Shown piece by piece: positions 10,664 to 20,171 of a stretch of DNA of 64,000 nucleotides (position 1 is its first letter; every line of letters starts with the position of its first letter). Below the pieces are notes generated by a model, which did no database searches, had not been told where the DNA came from, and saw only the letters and a program-made list of their open reading frames with translations. The DNA is taken from the NCBI RefSeq assembly GCF_001618145.1, contig NZ_KV392043.1, positions 127,726-191,725 on the forward strand, written 5' to 3'. This DNA is from Oceanobacillus damuensis. Lineage in GTDB: Bacteria; Bacillota; Bacilli; Bacillales; Amphibacillaceae. Position numbers and translations under genes: made by a program.

Positions 10664-11202
10664 TCAGCAGTTGTTTTCTACCTATTGAATGCACATTTTG
10701 TGATGATTGTTGCTTTGTAATTGCAGCAGTTGATATAAAGTGCGACATAATAACTATGTTAGATATCTAACCTGATAATGAAAATAAGTTACTTCGGCAA
10801 CCGCAGCCCGTATACACTTCGCTTTCCGCGGGCGGCTGGTAAGCCCTCCTCGTGCTTTCGCACTGCGGGGGCTCACCGATGCCTCTCTTCCCGCAGGAGC
10901 TTCGTGTATACGGGCTGCTGGTATGGAGTTTTTAAAAAAGAATTCTGCGCAAGAACGATCAATACATTTGATTTACTTTCAGCGCATCCAGCATTTTTAA
11001 AAAACGATAAAAAATGCTTCATCATTAGCTACTGCAAGGATAGTAAATGGTAGCCGAAGTTGCCTATTCCGCGTCGCAGTCTATCATTTTTGAACAAAAA
11101 CAACAATCTTTTCGGTGGGGCGTATCGCAATCCCATCTTCAAGAAAACAGCCTTGGAAAAAAGCCTGCTAATTAATAATCAATCATAGAGGATGTGTCAA
11201 GC
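10664..11202. other. 540-bp purF-purM gap carrying an inserted repeat
   Basis: In B. subtilis purF and purM are nearly adjacent. Here 540 bp separate them, including structured element E1 (10788-10925). After E1 comes about 260 bp of unassigned sequence with ggtagccgaagttgcc at 11048-11063, an imperfect inverted match of the E1 left end (gttacttcggcaacc). No promoter or poly-T terminator is evident, so purM-D probably depend on read-through. Confidence 0.6.
10788..10925 (+). repeat. Structured intergenic element E1
   Basis: It begins GTTACTTCGGCAACCGC. The outer stem cagcccgtatacac (10804-10817) pairs perfectly with gtgtatacgggctg (10904-10917). Inside are GGCGGCTGGTAAGCCC pairing with GGGGGCTCACC and a small hairpin gtgctttcgcac. 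The right part ends ATGCCTCTCTTCCCGCAGGA. The same architecture recurs at 51188, 51446, 56692 and 56927. Confidence 0.85.
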
Positions 11203-12222
11203 ATGTCAGACGTATATAAAAATGCTGGAGTAGACGTGGAAAAAGGCTATGAAGCTGTGGAACGAATGAAAAAGCACATAGCCAAAACCACTCGACCAGA
11301 AGTACTTGGTGGAATCGGATCGTTTGCCGGATTATTTGACCTTTCCGGATTTAACTATAAAGAACCAGTCATGGTTTCAGGAACAGATGGAGTAGGAACA
11401 AAATTAAAACTTGCCTTTGAATCGAATAAACACGATTCAGTTGGGATTGATCTTGTGGCAATGTGTGCCAATGACATCGTTGCCCAAGGAGCACAGCCTT
11501 TATTTTTCCTTGATTACATTGCATGCGGGAAAAACGAGCCACAAATGATTGAGCAGATTGTAGCTGGAATCTCTGACGGATGTGTTGCAGCAGGAGCAGC
11601 GCTCATCGGGGGAGAAACAGCTGAAATGCCAGGAATGTACAAGGAAGATGAATATGACCTGGCTGGTTTTGTTGTAGGAATTGCCGAAAAATCAAAGCTT
11701 GTGACCGGAGAAACGATTGAAGCTGGAGACAGTGTAATTGGTCTAAGCTCCAGTGGCATTCATTCAAATGGTTATTCTCTCGTCCGCAAGATTATTGAAG
11801 ATATGGACTTGAAAGAAAGCTACGAAGGTCTATCAGATACGCTTGGCAATACGGTAATGACACCTACAAAAATTTATGCGAAGCCAGTGGCTGCAGTTTT
11901 AAAAGAAACGAATGTAAAAGGTATTTCCCATATCACCGGCGGCGGATTTTATGAAAACTTCCCAAGAATGATGCCAAAAGGTTTAGGTGTGGAGTTGGCG
12001 AAGGAAAGCTGGAAGGTTCCCGAGATTTTTAGCTTCCTCCAGGAAAAAGGAAATATTCCTGAAAAGGATATGTATGGTGTATTCAATATGGGAATTGGAA
12101 TGGCGCTTGTTGTTTCGGAAAAAGATGTCAATCAGACACTTGAAATCCTGCAGGAAAATGGTGAGGATGCAGCAGTAATCGGCAAAGTTGTTGCAGACGA
12201 AGGAGTGCATTTTACATTATGA
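11203..12222 (+). CDS. purM: Phosphoribosylaminoimidazole synthetase PurM
   Basis: AIR synthetase (339 residues), closing the imidazole ring of FGAM with [26 protein letters not shown] and HSNGYSL are hallmark segments of the PurM/AIRS fold. ATG 11203 is 10 nt after agagga; a GTG at 11194 is also in frame but too close to the SD. It is the first gene after the repeat insertion. It overlaps purN by 4 nt. Confidence 0.96.
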   Translation: MSDVYKNAGVDVEKGYEAVERMKKHIAKTTRPEVLGGIGSFAGLFDLSGFNYKEPVMVSGTDGVGTKLKLAFESNKHDSVGIDLVAMCANDIVAQGAQPLFFLDYIACGKNEPQMIEQIVAGISDGCVAAGAALIGGETAEMPGMYKEDEYDLAGFVVGIAEKSKLVTGETIEAGDSVIGLSSSGIHSNGYSLVRKIIEDMDLKESYEGLSDTLGNTVMTPTKIYAKPVAAVLKETNVKGISHITGGGFYENFPRMMPKGLGVELAKESWKVPEIFSFLQEKGNIPEKDMYGVFNMGIGMALVVSEKDVNQTLEILQENGEDAAVIGKVVADEGVHFTL

Positions 12223-12785
12223 GTAAAGTGAAAGCAGCAGTGTTTGCTTCGGGGACAGGGAGCAATTTTCAGGCGATAATGGAAACGGATGATCTCGCCT
12301 GTGACATTGTACTGCTAGTCTGCGATAAACCCAATGCAAGCGTGCTGGAAAAAGCAAAAAAGTATGGTGTGCCATCATTCGTATTTGAGCCGAAACAGTT
12401 CGCTTCCAAATCGGAGTATGAAAAACTGATCGTACAAAAGCTTCAAGAGTCAGGGATTACATGGATTTTCCTTGCTGGCTATATGCGGATTGCAGGTTCA
12501 ACATTACTGGAAGCTTATGAAGGGAAAATCGTAAATATCCATCCATCCCTTCTTCCTGATTTTCCGGGTATGGATGCTGTTGGACAGGCCTTTAAAGCCA
12601 ATGCTGACGCAACCGGAGTGACGGTTCACTTCATTGATGAGGGAATTGATACAGGACCCATTATTGCCCAGGAGCCAGTTGACATATTGAAGGAAGATAC
12701 AGAGGCATCTTTAAAGGAACGAATACAAAAAGTGGAACATGAGCTGTATCCACGTGTAATCAATCAACTTCTACAATCAAAGTGA
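12219..12785 (+). CDS. purN: Phosphoribosylglycinamide formyltransferase PurN
   Basis: A 188-residue folate-dependent GAR transformylase. [12 protein letters not shown] at the N-terminus binds phosphate. The catalytic Asn-His-Asp set is visible in [10 protein letters not shown] (near residue 105) and in [15 protein letters not shown] (near 135-150). It starts in the 4-nt overlap with purM. Confidence 0.96.
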   Translation: MSKVKAAVFASGTGSNFQAIMETDDLACDIVLLVCDKPNASVLEKAKKYGVPSFVFEPKQFASKSEYEKLIVQKLQESGITWIFLAGYMRIAGSTLLEAYEGKIVNIHPSLLPDFPGMDAVGQAFKANADATGVTVHFIDEGIDTGPIIAQEPVDILKEDTEASLKERIQKVEHELYPRVINQLLQSK

Positions 12786-12795
12786 GGGATTTGCA

Positions 12796-14328
12796 ATGAG
12801 TAAAAGAGCACTGATCAGTGTTTCTGATAAAACGAATATTGAGAAATTTGCCAAAGGCCTTGTTGAAGCAGGATATGAGGTTATTTCAACTGGTGGTACA
12901 TTACGTGCATTGGTGAATGCCGGTATCGAAGCGAAAGCAGTAGATGAAATTACAGGTTTCCCGGAAATTATGGATGGTCGTGTGAAAACATTGCACCCAT
13001 TAATCCATGGTGGATTGCTTGGAAAACGTTCCAATCCGGACCATATGAAGCAAATGGAAGCAAACAATATCGCACCAATCGATATGGTTGTTGTTAATCT
13101 GTACCCTTTCAAGCAGACATTGGAAAAAGAGGGCGTATCTAAAGAAGAAATTATTGAAAATATTGATATCGGCGGTCCGACAATGCTTCGTTCTGCTGCA
13201 AAGAACTTTGAAGATGTAGCTGTTGTTACAGATCCATCTGATTATGAAAGAGTACTTCAGGCAGTGCAGGCAGGCAAATTGGAATTCGATCTATTACAAG
13301 AGCTTGCAGCGAAAGTGTTCCGTCATACTGCCAATTATGATGCGATGATTGCCCAGTATTTCATGGGAGAAACGAAGGAAGAATTCCCTGAAACGTATAC
13401 CGTTACATATGAAAAGGTACAAGACCTGCGTTATGGTGAAAACCCGCATCAGCAGGCAGCATTCTATAAAAATCCAATCAATAAAAGTATGAGTCTTGCT
13501 ACTGCGAAACAATTGCATGGCAAGGAACTTTCTTATAACAATATTCAGGATGCAAATGCAGCATTGGAAATTTTAGCGGAATATGATGACCCGGCGGCAG
13601 TAGCTGTTAAACATATGAATCCTTGTGGTATCGGTGTTTCTGAAACACTATCCGGTGCTTTCCAGCGTGCATATGATGCCGACCCAATTTCCATTTTCGG
13701 AGGAATCGTAGCATGCAACAGGGAAATTGATACTGCCACCGCAGAGAAATTAAGTGAGATCTTCCTTGAAATTGTTATCGCACCAGGATTCCAGGAGGAT
13801 GCACTCGAAATTTTGACAAGAAAGAAAAATATTCGACTGCTTGAACTGGAATTGAAAACTAGTGAGACAGCAACGAAGAAGCTGACTACTGTCAATGGGG
13901 GAGTATTAATTCAAAACAGTGACAATGGAACCGTTACTGCAGAAGATTTGAACGTTGCCACCAAACGTCAGCCGACAGAAGAAGAAATTGAAAATCTGTT
14001 ATTTGCCTGGAAAGCTGTTAAACATGTAAAATCAAACGCAATTTTACTTGCGAAAGATAACCAGACAATTGGTGTCGGTGCTGGACAAATGAATCGAATC
14101 GGTTCTGCCAAAATTGCAATCGAACAGGCAGGGGAGAAGGCGAAGGGCGCTGTATTGGCTTCAGATGCATTTTTCCCGATGCCGGATACAGTGGAGGCAG
14201 CTGTAGAAGCTGGCATTACCGCTATCATTCAACCAGGCGGCTCCAAGCGCGATCAGGATTCCATCGATGTATGTGATGAACATGGAATTACAATGGTATA
14301 CACAGGGATGCGTCACTTTAAACATTAA
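12796..14328 (+). CDS. purH: Bifunctional AICAR transformylase/IMP cyclohydrolase PurH
   Basis: A 510-residue enzyme performing the last two steps to IMP. The N-terminal MGS-like cyclohydrolase domain (ALISVSDKTNIEKFAKGL...STGGT) occupies about 1-190. The C-terminal AICARFT domain includes the catalytic Lys-His within AVKHMNPCGIG near residue 270. SD gaggg precedes ATG 12796, 10 nt after purN. Confidence 0.97.
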   Translation: MSKRALISVSDKTNIEKFAKGLVEAGYEVISTGGTLRALVNAGIEAKAVDEITGFPEIMDGRVKTLHPLIHGGLLGKRSNPDHMKQMEANNIAPIDMVVVNLYPFKQTLEKEGVSKEEIIENIDIGGPTMLRSAAKNFEDVAVVTDPSDYERVLQAVQAGKLEFDLLQELAAKVFRHTANYDAMIAQYFMGETKEEFPETYTVTYEKVQDLRYGENPHQQAAFYKNPINKSMSLATAKQLHGKELSYNNIQDANAALEILAEYDDPAAVAVKHMNPCGIGVSETLSGAFQRAYDADPISIFGGIVACNREIDTATAEKLSEIFLEIVIAPGFQEDALEILTRKKNIRLLELELKTSETATKKLTTVNGGVLIQNSDNGTVTAEDLNVATKRQPTEEEIENLLFAWKAVKHVKSNAILLAKDNQTIGVGAGQMNRIGSAKIAIEQAGEKAKGAVLASDAFFPMPDTVEAAVEAGITAIIQPGGSKRDQDSIDVCDEHGITMVYTGMRHFKH

Positions 14329-14334
14329 AATCTA

Positions 14335-14368
14335 CATCAGGAAGTTACCAAACTGGTACTTCCTGATG
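14335..14368 (+). promoter_or_regulatory. Intra-operon hairpin between purH and purD
   Basis: catcaggaagt (14335-14345) pairs perfectly with acttcctgatg (14358-14368) across a 12-nt loop, just before the purD SD. No poly-T follows, so it is more likely an mRNA-stabilising or processing hairpin, or a leaky terminator, than a full stop. Confidence 0.7.
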
Positions 14369-14389
14369 CTTTGAAAAGGAGGCTTTTCC

Positions 14390-15637
14390 ATGAATGTGTT
14401 AGTAGTCGGACAGGGTGGACGTGAACATAGTATTGTGATGAAACTTGCCGAAAGTGACCAGGTCAGCAAACTTTATGCTGCCCCAGGGAATGGCGGGATT
14501 CAGGAGCAGGCGGTTTGCGTAAACATTGACGAAATGGATATCGACGGGTTAGTTGAATTTGCCAAAGAAAATGCAATTGATTTAACGGTAGTGGGCCCTG
14601 AGAATCCACTGAATGCGGGCATTGCCAATCGCTTTAAGGAAGCTGGTTTGCGTGTATTTGCACCAACGAAGGAAGCGGCTCTTCTTGAGGGAAGCAAAAG
14701 CTTTGCAAAAGAGTTTATGAAGAAATATGATGTACCGACTGCGGATTATGCGGTATTTACCGATCCACAGGAAGCGAAGGCATATATTGAAGAAAAAGGT
14801 GCACCAATTGTTATAAAGGCAGATGGTCTTGCTGCAGGAAAAGGTGTTATCGTCGCGTTGACAAAAGAAGAAGCACTGCAGGCTGTGGATGATATGCTCG
14901 TTTCGAAAGCTTTCGCAGGTGCAGGGGCAACCGTAGTCATTGAAGAATTTCTGGAAGGAAAAGAATTCTCTCTGATGGCTTTTGTACATGAAAATCAGGT
15001 ATATCCGATGGTGACCGCAAGAGATCATAAACGTGCATTTGACAATGATCAGGGGCCGAATACAGGCGGGATGGGTGCCTTTGCCCCAGTTCCGGATGTA
15101 ACGCGTGAACATCTGGATTTCTCCATGGAGTATATTTTGCAAAAGACTGCTGATGGAATGATGCAGGAAGATCGTGCCTTTACCGGAATCCTCTATGCTG
15201 GATTAATCATGACTTCCAGAGGGCCAAAAGTTATTGAGTTTAATACACGGTTTGGTGACCCGGAAACACAGGTTGTCTTGCCATTATTGAAAAATGACCT
15301 TTTCCAGGTTTTTGCAGATGTACTGGATGGTAAAAATCCAGAACTTAGGTGGGAAGATCAGACTTGTGCCGGAGTGGTACTGGCTTCCACTGGATATCCG
15401 GAATCCTACGAAAAAGAGATTCCGATTCCCGAATTTAATCAAGGTGAGAATACATTTATCGTTCATGCAGGAACAAAACAGGCAGGTGCCACCATTGTTT
15501 CTGATGGTGGGCGAGTATTGCTTGCAGGTGCCAAAGCGGCTGACTTAGAAACTGCTGCAGATCGTGTTTATGAAATTCTTGAAAGTGCGACGATTACCGA
15601 GGAATTTTTCTATAGAAAAGATATTGGCAAGCAGTAA
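14390..15637 (+). CDS. purD: Phosphoribosylamine-glycine ligase PurD
   Basis: GAR synthetase, an ATP-grasp enzyme of 415 residues that joins phosphoribosylamine and glycine. It starts MNVLVVGQGGREHSI and contains the ATP-grasp GPNTGGMGAF and the metal-site segment FNTRFGDPE. SD aaggagg sits 10 nt before the ATG. It is the last gene of the operon and is followed by a terminator. Confidence 0.97.
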   Translation: MNVLVVGQGGREHSIVMKLAESDQVSKLYAAPGNGGIQEQAVCVNIDEMDIDGLVEFAKENAIDLTVVGPENPLNAGIANRFKEAGLRVFAPTKEAALLEGSKSFAKEFMKKYDVPTADYAVFTDPQEAKAYIEEKGAPIVIKADGLAAGKGVIVALTKEEALQAVDDMLVSKAFAGAGATVVIEEFLEGKEFSLMAFVHENQVYPMVTARDHKRAFDNDQGPNTGGMGAFAPVPDVTREHLDFSMEYILQKTADGMMQEDRAFTGILYAGLIMTSRGPKVIEFNTRFGDPETQVVLPLLKNDLFQVFADVLDGKNPELRWEDQTCAGVVLASTGYPESYEKEIPIPEFNQGENTFIVHAGTKQAGATIVSDGGRVLLAGAKAADLETAADRVYEILESATITEEFFYRKDIGKQ

Positions 15638-15646
15638 ATCATACAT

Positions 15647-15686
15647 GGAACCATCTTCTCTTCTTAGGGGATGGTTCTATATTTTT
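15647..15686 (+). terminator. Terminator of the pur operon
   Basis: gaaccatc (15648-15655) pairs with gatggttc (15670-15677), followed by tatattttt. It lies directly after purD. Confidence 0.8.
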
Positions 15687-15911
15687 GGGCAGAAAAGTGT
15701 AAGTAGGGTGAATTGCGGGTAGACTTATGTAGTCACGGGAAAATAGGAATAGTTTGCGCCAATACATTTTAATCAGAACATGCAACAGTTTCTTCGCCTC
15801 TAACCAGCATGCACTTTATTTAAAAAATTTAATTAATTTGACAAAAACTTTACCAAATGGAAGCGTAACTTATGATAGAATAAAGAAAATGACTTATTGG
15901 AGAGTTGGCTT

Positions 15912-17654
15912 ATGATAGAGAATGGATTGAATTGGAGAAATCGAGAACTTAGACAACATGTTAAAGTAATTGATGGTCTGGAAGCACCAACACTTGTACT
16001 GACCAATACGACTTACTTGAATGTATATACAAAGAAATGGCTGAAAGCGAATATATGGATTTTTAACGAACGGATCGTATATGTTGGTGATAAATTGCCG
16101 CAGAATATGGAAAACGTGGAAGTGGCAGATTGTGCTGGAAAGTATTTAGTGCCTGGTTATATTGAACCCCATTCACATCCGTTTTTACTGTCAAATCCGG
16201 AGGAAATTGCTCTGAATGCTGCAAAGTATGGTACAACTGCATTAATAAATGATAATTTAACATGGGTTTTTTTGTTGGACAAAAAGAAAGCGTTTTCTAT
16301 TTTGAGCGAGTTTAGCAGACTTCCAGTTTCGATGTACTGGTGGGCGAGATTTGATTCGCAGACAGCATTGCATGATGAGGAAGAATATTTCAATACGAAT
16401 GATGTCCTTTCCTGGCTTTCACACCCGAATGTCGTGCAGGGGGGAGAACTGACTGACTGGCCAAGTCTGCTTGATGGAAATGACCGATTGCTGTATTGGA
16501 TTCAGGAGGCAAAAAGGCTCGGAAAACCGGTGGAAGGACATCTTCCGGGAGCATCGGAAAAGACATTGACAAAAATGAAACTGCTTGGTGTGAGCGCCGA
16601 CCATGAATCGATGACAGGGGAAGAGGTTTTAAACCGGCTGCAGATGGGATATAGTGTAGGCTTGCGGTATTCTTCCATCAGAGCGGATTTACCGAAGCTT
16701 ATTGAGGAAATTTTGGAAGCTGGTTTGGAAACATTTGATAATCTGACGATGACAATGGATGGTTCACCACCAGAGTTTATGGAAAAAGGCATTATGAATG
16801 TCTGTCTGGAAATTGCAATCGAAAAAGGAATACCACTGGAGGATGCATACCGCATGGCGAGTTATAATGCTGCAAGGCATTTTCATCTCGATGAACAGAT
16901 TGGCAGCATTGCTCCGGGTAGAATCGCTCATATAAACTTTTTAAAAGATAAATCCAACCCACATCCGGTGAGTGTACTGGCAAAGGGGCAATGGATTGTG
17001 AAGGATTCCGAGGCAAAGGATTGTCAGGCAACAATCGACTGGAAACAGCTTGGTATGGGGCCAGTAAATGTCGACTGGGAACTTGATGAAGGTGACCTGC
17101 AGTTCTCTGCCCCTGTAGGTATGGAGATGGTCAATAATGTTATTGTAAAGCCATATACGGTCGATACGGATATCGCAGTGGAAGATTTGACAGGTACAAA
17201 GGGAGATCAATTTTTGCTTCTTATGGATAGTAATGGGAAATGGAGAGTAAATACAGCTATCCGTGGATTTGCTCCAGGGTTGGGGGCGTTGGCCAGCACA
17301 TTTTCTGCTTCCGGTGATTATATATATATTGGCAAAAATAAAAGAGATATGTTACTTAGCTCAAAGCGATTGAAGGAGATCGGTGGAGGAATTGTGCTTG
17401 CTCATGAAGGAGAGATTCTGGTGGAAATCCCTCTTAATCTTGGTGGGACAATGTCAGATGATAGAATGGAAAACATGATAGACAAAGAGAGAAAGCTAAA
17501 AAAATGCCTAAATGAATTTGGTTATGCGTTCGATGATCCTTTACACAGCTTGCTGTTTCTGTCAACAATACATTTGCCGTTTTTACGTGTCACGCCACAA
17601 GGGTTAATGGATGTAAAAAATAGAGAAATTCTCTTCCCAGCGACAATGAGGTAG
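15912..17654 (+). CDS. Adenine deaminase-like amidohydrolase (YerA type)
   Basis: A 580-residue protein of the metal-dependent amidohydrolase superfamily, matching B. subtilis YerA in size and position after purD. AdeC enzymes deaminate adenine to hypoxanthine. The first metal site reads EPHSHP, the variant found in YerA-like proteins; canonical AdeC has a DGHVH-type motif, so activity on adenine is not assured. The frame opens at TTG 15897, but ATG 15912 lies 7 nt after ggagag. A possible promoter is TTTACC (15849) -16- TATGAT (15871). Confidence 0.85.
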   Translation: MIENGLNWRNRELRQHVKVIDGLEAPTLVLTNTTYLNVYTKKWLKANIWIFNERIVYVGDKLPQNMENVEVADCAGKYLVPGYIEPHSHPFLLSNPEEIALNAAKYGTTALINDNLTWVFLLDKKKAFSILSEFSRLPVSMYWWARFDSQTALHDEEEYFNTNDVLSWLSHPNVVQGGELTDWPSLLDGNDRLLYWIQEAKRLGKPVEGHLPGASEKTLTKMKLLGVSADHESMTGEEVLNRLQMGYSVGLRYSSIRADLPKLIEEILEAGLETFDNLTMTMDGSPPEFMEKGIMNVCLEIAIEKGIPLEDAYRMASYNAARHFHLDEQIGSIAPGRIAHINFLKDKSNPHPVSVLAKGQWIVKDSEAKDCQATIDWKQLGMGPVNVDWELDEGDLQFSAPVGMEMVNNVIVKPYTVDTDIAVEDLTGTKGDQFLLLMDSNGKWRVNTAIRGFAPGLGALASTFSASGDYIYIGKNKRDMLLSSKRLKEIGGGIVLAHEGEILVEIPLNLGGTMSDDRMENMIDKERKLKKCLNEFGYAFDDPLHSLLFLSTIHLPFLRVTPQGLMDVKNREILFPATMR

Positions 17655-17682
17655 CATATAATGGAATAGGTCAAACTATAAA

Positions 17683-17709
17683 AGGCAGTTTAATGTTTAA
17701 CTGCTTTTT
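17683..17709 (+). terminator. Weak terminator after yerA
   Basis: gcagtt (17685-17690) pairs with aactgc (17699-17704), followed by five T. The stem is short. Confidence 0.55.
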
Positions 17710-17742
17710 GAACATACACTACAAAAGAGAAAGCGTGTTGGG

Positions 17743-18810
17743 ATGAGAAAGTTATTTTTGATGTTACTTGCAGTTTTTGTTGTTTTACTTGTCGGCTGTT
17801 CGAAAGATGAACTATCCACAAGTGATAATGAAACTAAAGAAAATGACCGTGATGGTGGAAAAACCGTGACGGAGACTGATGAAGTGGTCAAAGAAAATGA
17901 AAATGTTTTTCCGCTTACAGGTATTGGAACAGATGAAACAGTTGATAATCGTATCATAAGTGTTATGATAAACAATCATTCAGCAGCCAGACCACAGTCC
18001 GGATTGTCTGAAGCTGATATTGTGTTTGAGATTCTAGCAGAGGGTATGATTACACGATTGCTTGCTTTTTACCAGAGTGAGTTGCCGGATGTTGTTGGGC
18101 CGGTGAGAAGTGCCAGAGAATATTATTTCGAACTGGCAAATGGATATAATGCGCTTTATGTGTATCATGGAGCTGCAGGTTTTGTAAATGACATGATCAA
18201 AAGTCGCGGCATCAACTATCTGGATGGCGCGACCTATGATAATGATGGTAATCTATTTAAAAGGGAGTCCTTCCGTAAAGCGCCCCACAATTCCTATTTG
18301 CTTCTCGATGCGGCCTATGATGTTGCAAGTGGAAAAGGATATGAAACCAAAGTCTCCCACGAACCAATGGAATTTTTGACGGATGAAGATGTCCAGAATC
18401 TGTCAGGTGATGCGGCTGAGCATGTCAAGATTGTCTATAGCAACAACCCCTCATGGATTGTGGAATATTCCTATGACGAAACGAATGGAAATTACTTCAG
18501 ATCCAGTGATGGGGAACGGACAGTTGAGCTTACTTCAGAAGACCCCGTTAAAATAGAAAATATATTTATAGTGGAAACTCACCATGAAGTAATAGATGAT
18601 GTCGGACGAAGAGCAATCGATTTTGAAACAGGTGGAAATGGCTATTTAATTCAAAACGGTCAGGCTCAGGAAGTCCAATGGGAGAACAGGGATGGAAGAA
18701 TTGTTCCAGTGAAAGATGGCCAGACTGTTGGCTTTGTTCCTGGGAAAACATGGATCAATGTTGTACCGACAAACCCTGGAATGCAGCAATCCGTAACTTT
18801 TTCAAACTAG
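17743..18810 (+). CDS. yerB: YerB-like lipoprotein (DUF3048)
   Basis: A 355-residue secreted lipoprotein. The N-terminal signal peptide ends in lipobox LVGC with lipidated Cys19, followed by an acidic low-complexity linker to about residue 55. The rest matches DUF3048 as in YerB (SEADIVFEILAEGMITRLLAFYQ, VGPVRSAREYYFELA). Function is unknown; it should be anchored outside the membrane. Position between yerA and yerC matches B. subtilis. The SD is weak. Confidence 0.88.
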   Translation: MRKLFLMLLAVFVVLLVGCSKDELSTSDNETKENDRDGGKTVTETDEVVKENENVFPLTGIGTDETVDNRIISVMINNHSAARPQSGLSEADIVFEILAEGMITRLLAFYQSELPDVVGPVRSAREYYFELANGYNALYVYHGAAGFVNDMIKSRGINYLDGATYDNDGNLFKRESFRKAPHNSYLLLDAAYDVASGKGYETKVSHEPMEFLTDEDVQNLSGDAAEHVKIVYSNNPSWIVEYSYDETNGNYFRSSDGERTVELTSEDPVKIENIFIVETHHEVIDDVGRRAIDFETGGNGYLIQNGQAQEVQWENRDGRIVPVKDGQTVGFVPGKTWINVVPTNPGMQQSVTFSN

Positions 18811-18833
18811 TATAACAATCAGGAGGGTTTTCT

Positions 18834-19130
18834 GTGCAAATCGATAAATTACGCGGAGAGCAGCTGGATCAACTGTTCGATGCTATCCTATCATTAAAAG
18901 ACCGGGAAGAATGCTACCGCTTCTTTGATGATATAGCGACAATGTCTGAGATTCAGTCGATTTCGCAGCGGTTACAGGTTGCGAAAATGCTGACAGAAGG
19001 CAATACCTACAGTGCAATAGAGCAAGAGACAAAAGCATCCACTGCCACTATTTCCCGTGTCCGCCGCTGTATTAATTATGGAAGTGATGGGTATCAGATG
19101 GTATTGGGAAGAATAAATGGAAATAAATAG
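18834..19130 (+). CDS. yerC: TrpR-like DNA-binding protein YerC
   Basis: A 98-residue protein of the TrpR-like YerC/YecD family. It has a TrpR-type helix-turn-helix (QRLQVAKMLTEG...SAIEQETKASTATISRVRRC, about 45-80). The target genes are not known. GTG start at 18834, 7 nt after a perfect aggaggg SD. A strong terminator follows. Confidence 0.9.
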   Translation: MQIDKLRGEQLDQLFDAILSLKDREECYRFFDDIATMSEIQSISQRLQVAKMLTEGNTYSAIEQETKASTATISRVRRCINYGSDGYQMVLGRINGNK

Positions 19131-19170
19131 AAACCGCAAGCCCAACCGGGTTGGCGGTTTCTAATTTTTA
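19129..19170 (+). terminator. Terminator after yerC
   Basis: gaaaccgc (19130-19137) pairs with gcggtttc (19154-19161) around an inner ccaaccgggttgg hairpin, followed by taattttta. Confidence 0.88.
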
Positions 19171-19197
19171 TGTGAAATTACCTCTGGATGCCAGTTT

Positions 19198-19331
19198 CGC
19201 CGATAAATGGGAAGGAATCGCCGATAAATGCACTCTATCCGCCGATAAACCTGCCTTATCGCCGATAAATGCAGTAAAGTCGCCGATAAATAGAAAAAAC
19301 CGCCGATAAGTTGCGCACGTATCGCCGACAG
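19198..19331 (+). repeat. Seven phased CGCCGATAA motifs
   Basis: cgccgataa occurs at 19198, 19219, 19240, 19260, 19281 and 19301, with a degenerate copy (cgccgacag) at 19323. Spacings are 21, 21, 20, 21, 20 and 22 bp, about two helical turns. The 11-12 nt between motifs differ each time. The array fills the gap between the yerC terminator and pcrB. It is not CRISPR: the repeat is too short and the spacers too small. Confidence 0.9.
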
Positions 19332-19468
19332 ATCATCAAACTGCAATTACGCAGGCAGGAAATACTAAACTTTCCTGCCTGCCAAAAAAGATTAACCATA
19401 TCCCTAAATTCCGCCAGATATTTTTGGTATAATAAACGAATGAATGACGTTGATGGAGGATTAAACTT

Positions 19469-20152
19469 TTGAAAACAATAAACGAATGGAAACATATATT
19501 TAAACTCGACCCGGCAAAAGATATATCGGATGAGCATTTGGATATGATTTGCGAATCTGGAACAGATGCTGTGATTGTAGGCGGAACAGATAATGTTACA
19601 TTGGATGGTGTGCTTGATTTGCTGTCACGCATACGTCGCAGACACACCGTTCCATGTATTCTGGAGGTTTCGGATGAGGAAGCACTCACTCCAGGTTTTG
19701 ATTATTACTTTATTCCGATGGTGCTGAACTCCAGGGAAAAGAAATTTATGATGGATATCCAGCATAAAGCAATAAAGGAATATATAGATATGATGGAATA
19801 CAGTGAAATCTTTTTTGAAGGATACTGCATATTAAATGAAGATGCCAAGGCTTTCAAACATACGAACAGCTATCTTCCCGATGCAGAAGATGTTAAAGCT
19901 TACGCATATATGGCAGAGCATGTATTTCACCTTCCGATTTTTTATATGGAATATAGCGGTACATATGGCGATCCTGAACTTGTCCAGGAAGTGAAGGACA
20001 GCCTTGAAAATACGCTGCTTTTTTATGGCGGCGGAATTGAGAACAGCGAGCAGGCAAAAGAAATGAAAGAACGTGCGGATGTGGTGATCGTTGGGAACAG
20101 TATTTATACAGATATTAAAGGAGCTTTAAAAACAGTAAAAGCAGTAAAATGA
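19469..20152 (+). CDS. pcrB: Heptaprenylglyceryl phosphate synthase PcrB
   Basis: A 227-residue TIM-barrel prenyltransferase that joins heptaprenyl diphosphate to sn-glycerol-1-phosphate, giving archaeal-type ether lipids in Bacillaceae. [10 protein letters not shown] (about 164-173) and LLFYGGGI (about 189-196) form the phosphate and substrate site. TTG start at 19469, 8 nt after tggagga. It begins the pcrB-pcrA-ligA-camS cluster, 19 nt before pcrA. Confidence 0.94.
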   Translation: MKTINEWKHIFKLDPAKDISDEHLDMICESGTDAVIVGGTDNVTLDGVLDLLSRIRRRHTVPCILEVSDEEALTPGFDYYFIPMVLNSREKKFMMDIQHKAIKEYIDMMEYSEIFFEGYCILNEDAKAFKHTNSYLPDAEDVKAYAYMAEHVFHLPIFYMEYSGTYGDPELVQEVKDSLENTLLFYGGGIENSEQAKEMKERADVVIVGNSIYTDIKGALKTVKAVK

Positions 20153-20171
20153 TTCAGAGGACGGTGTAATA

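Noticed and set aside
10778-11053. Plus-strand ORF of 91 codons between purF and purM
   Set aside because: It runs through the palindromic element E1, has no SD, and its translation is not protein-like.
14582-15142. 186-codon antisense ORF in purD
   Set aside because: A shadow of purD, Phe/Cys/Ile-rich and without SD.
19198-19331. CRISPR-like short repeats
   Set aside because: The repeat is only 9 bp and the spacers 11-12 bp, far below CRISPR sizes.
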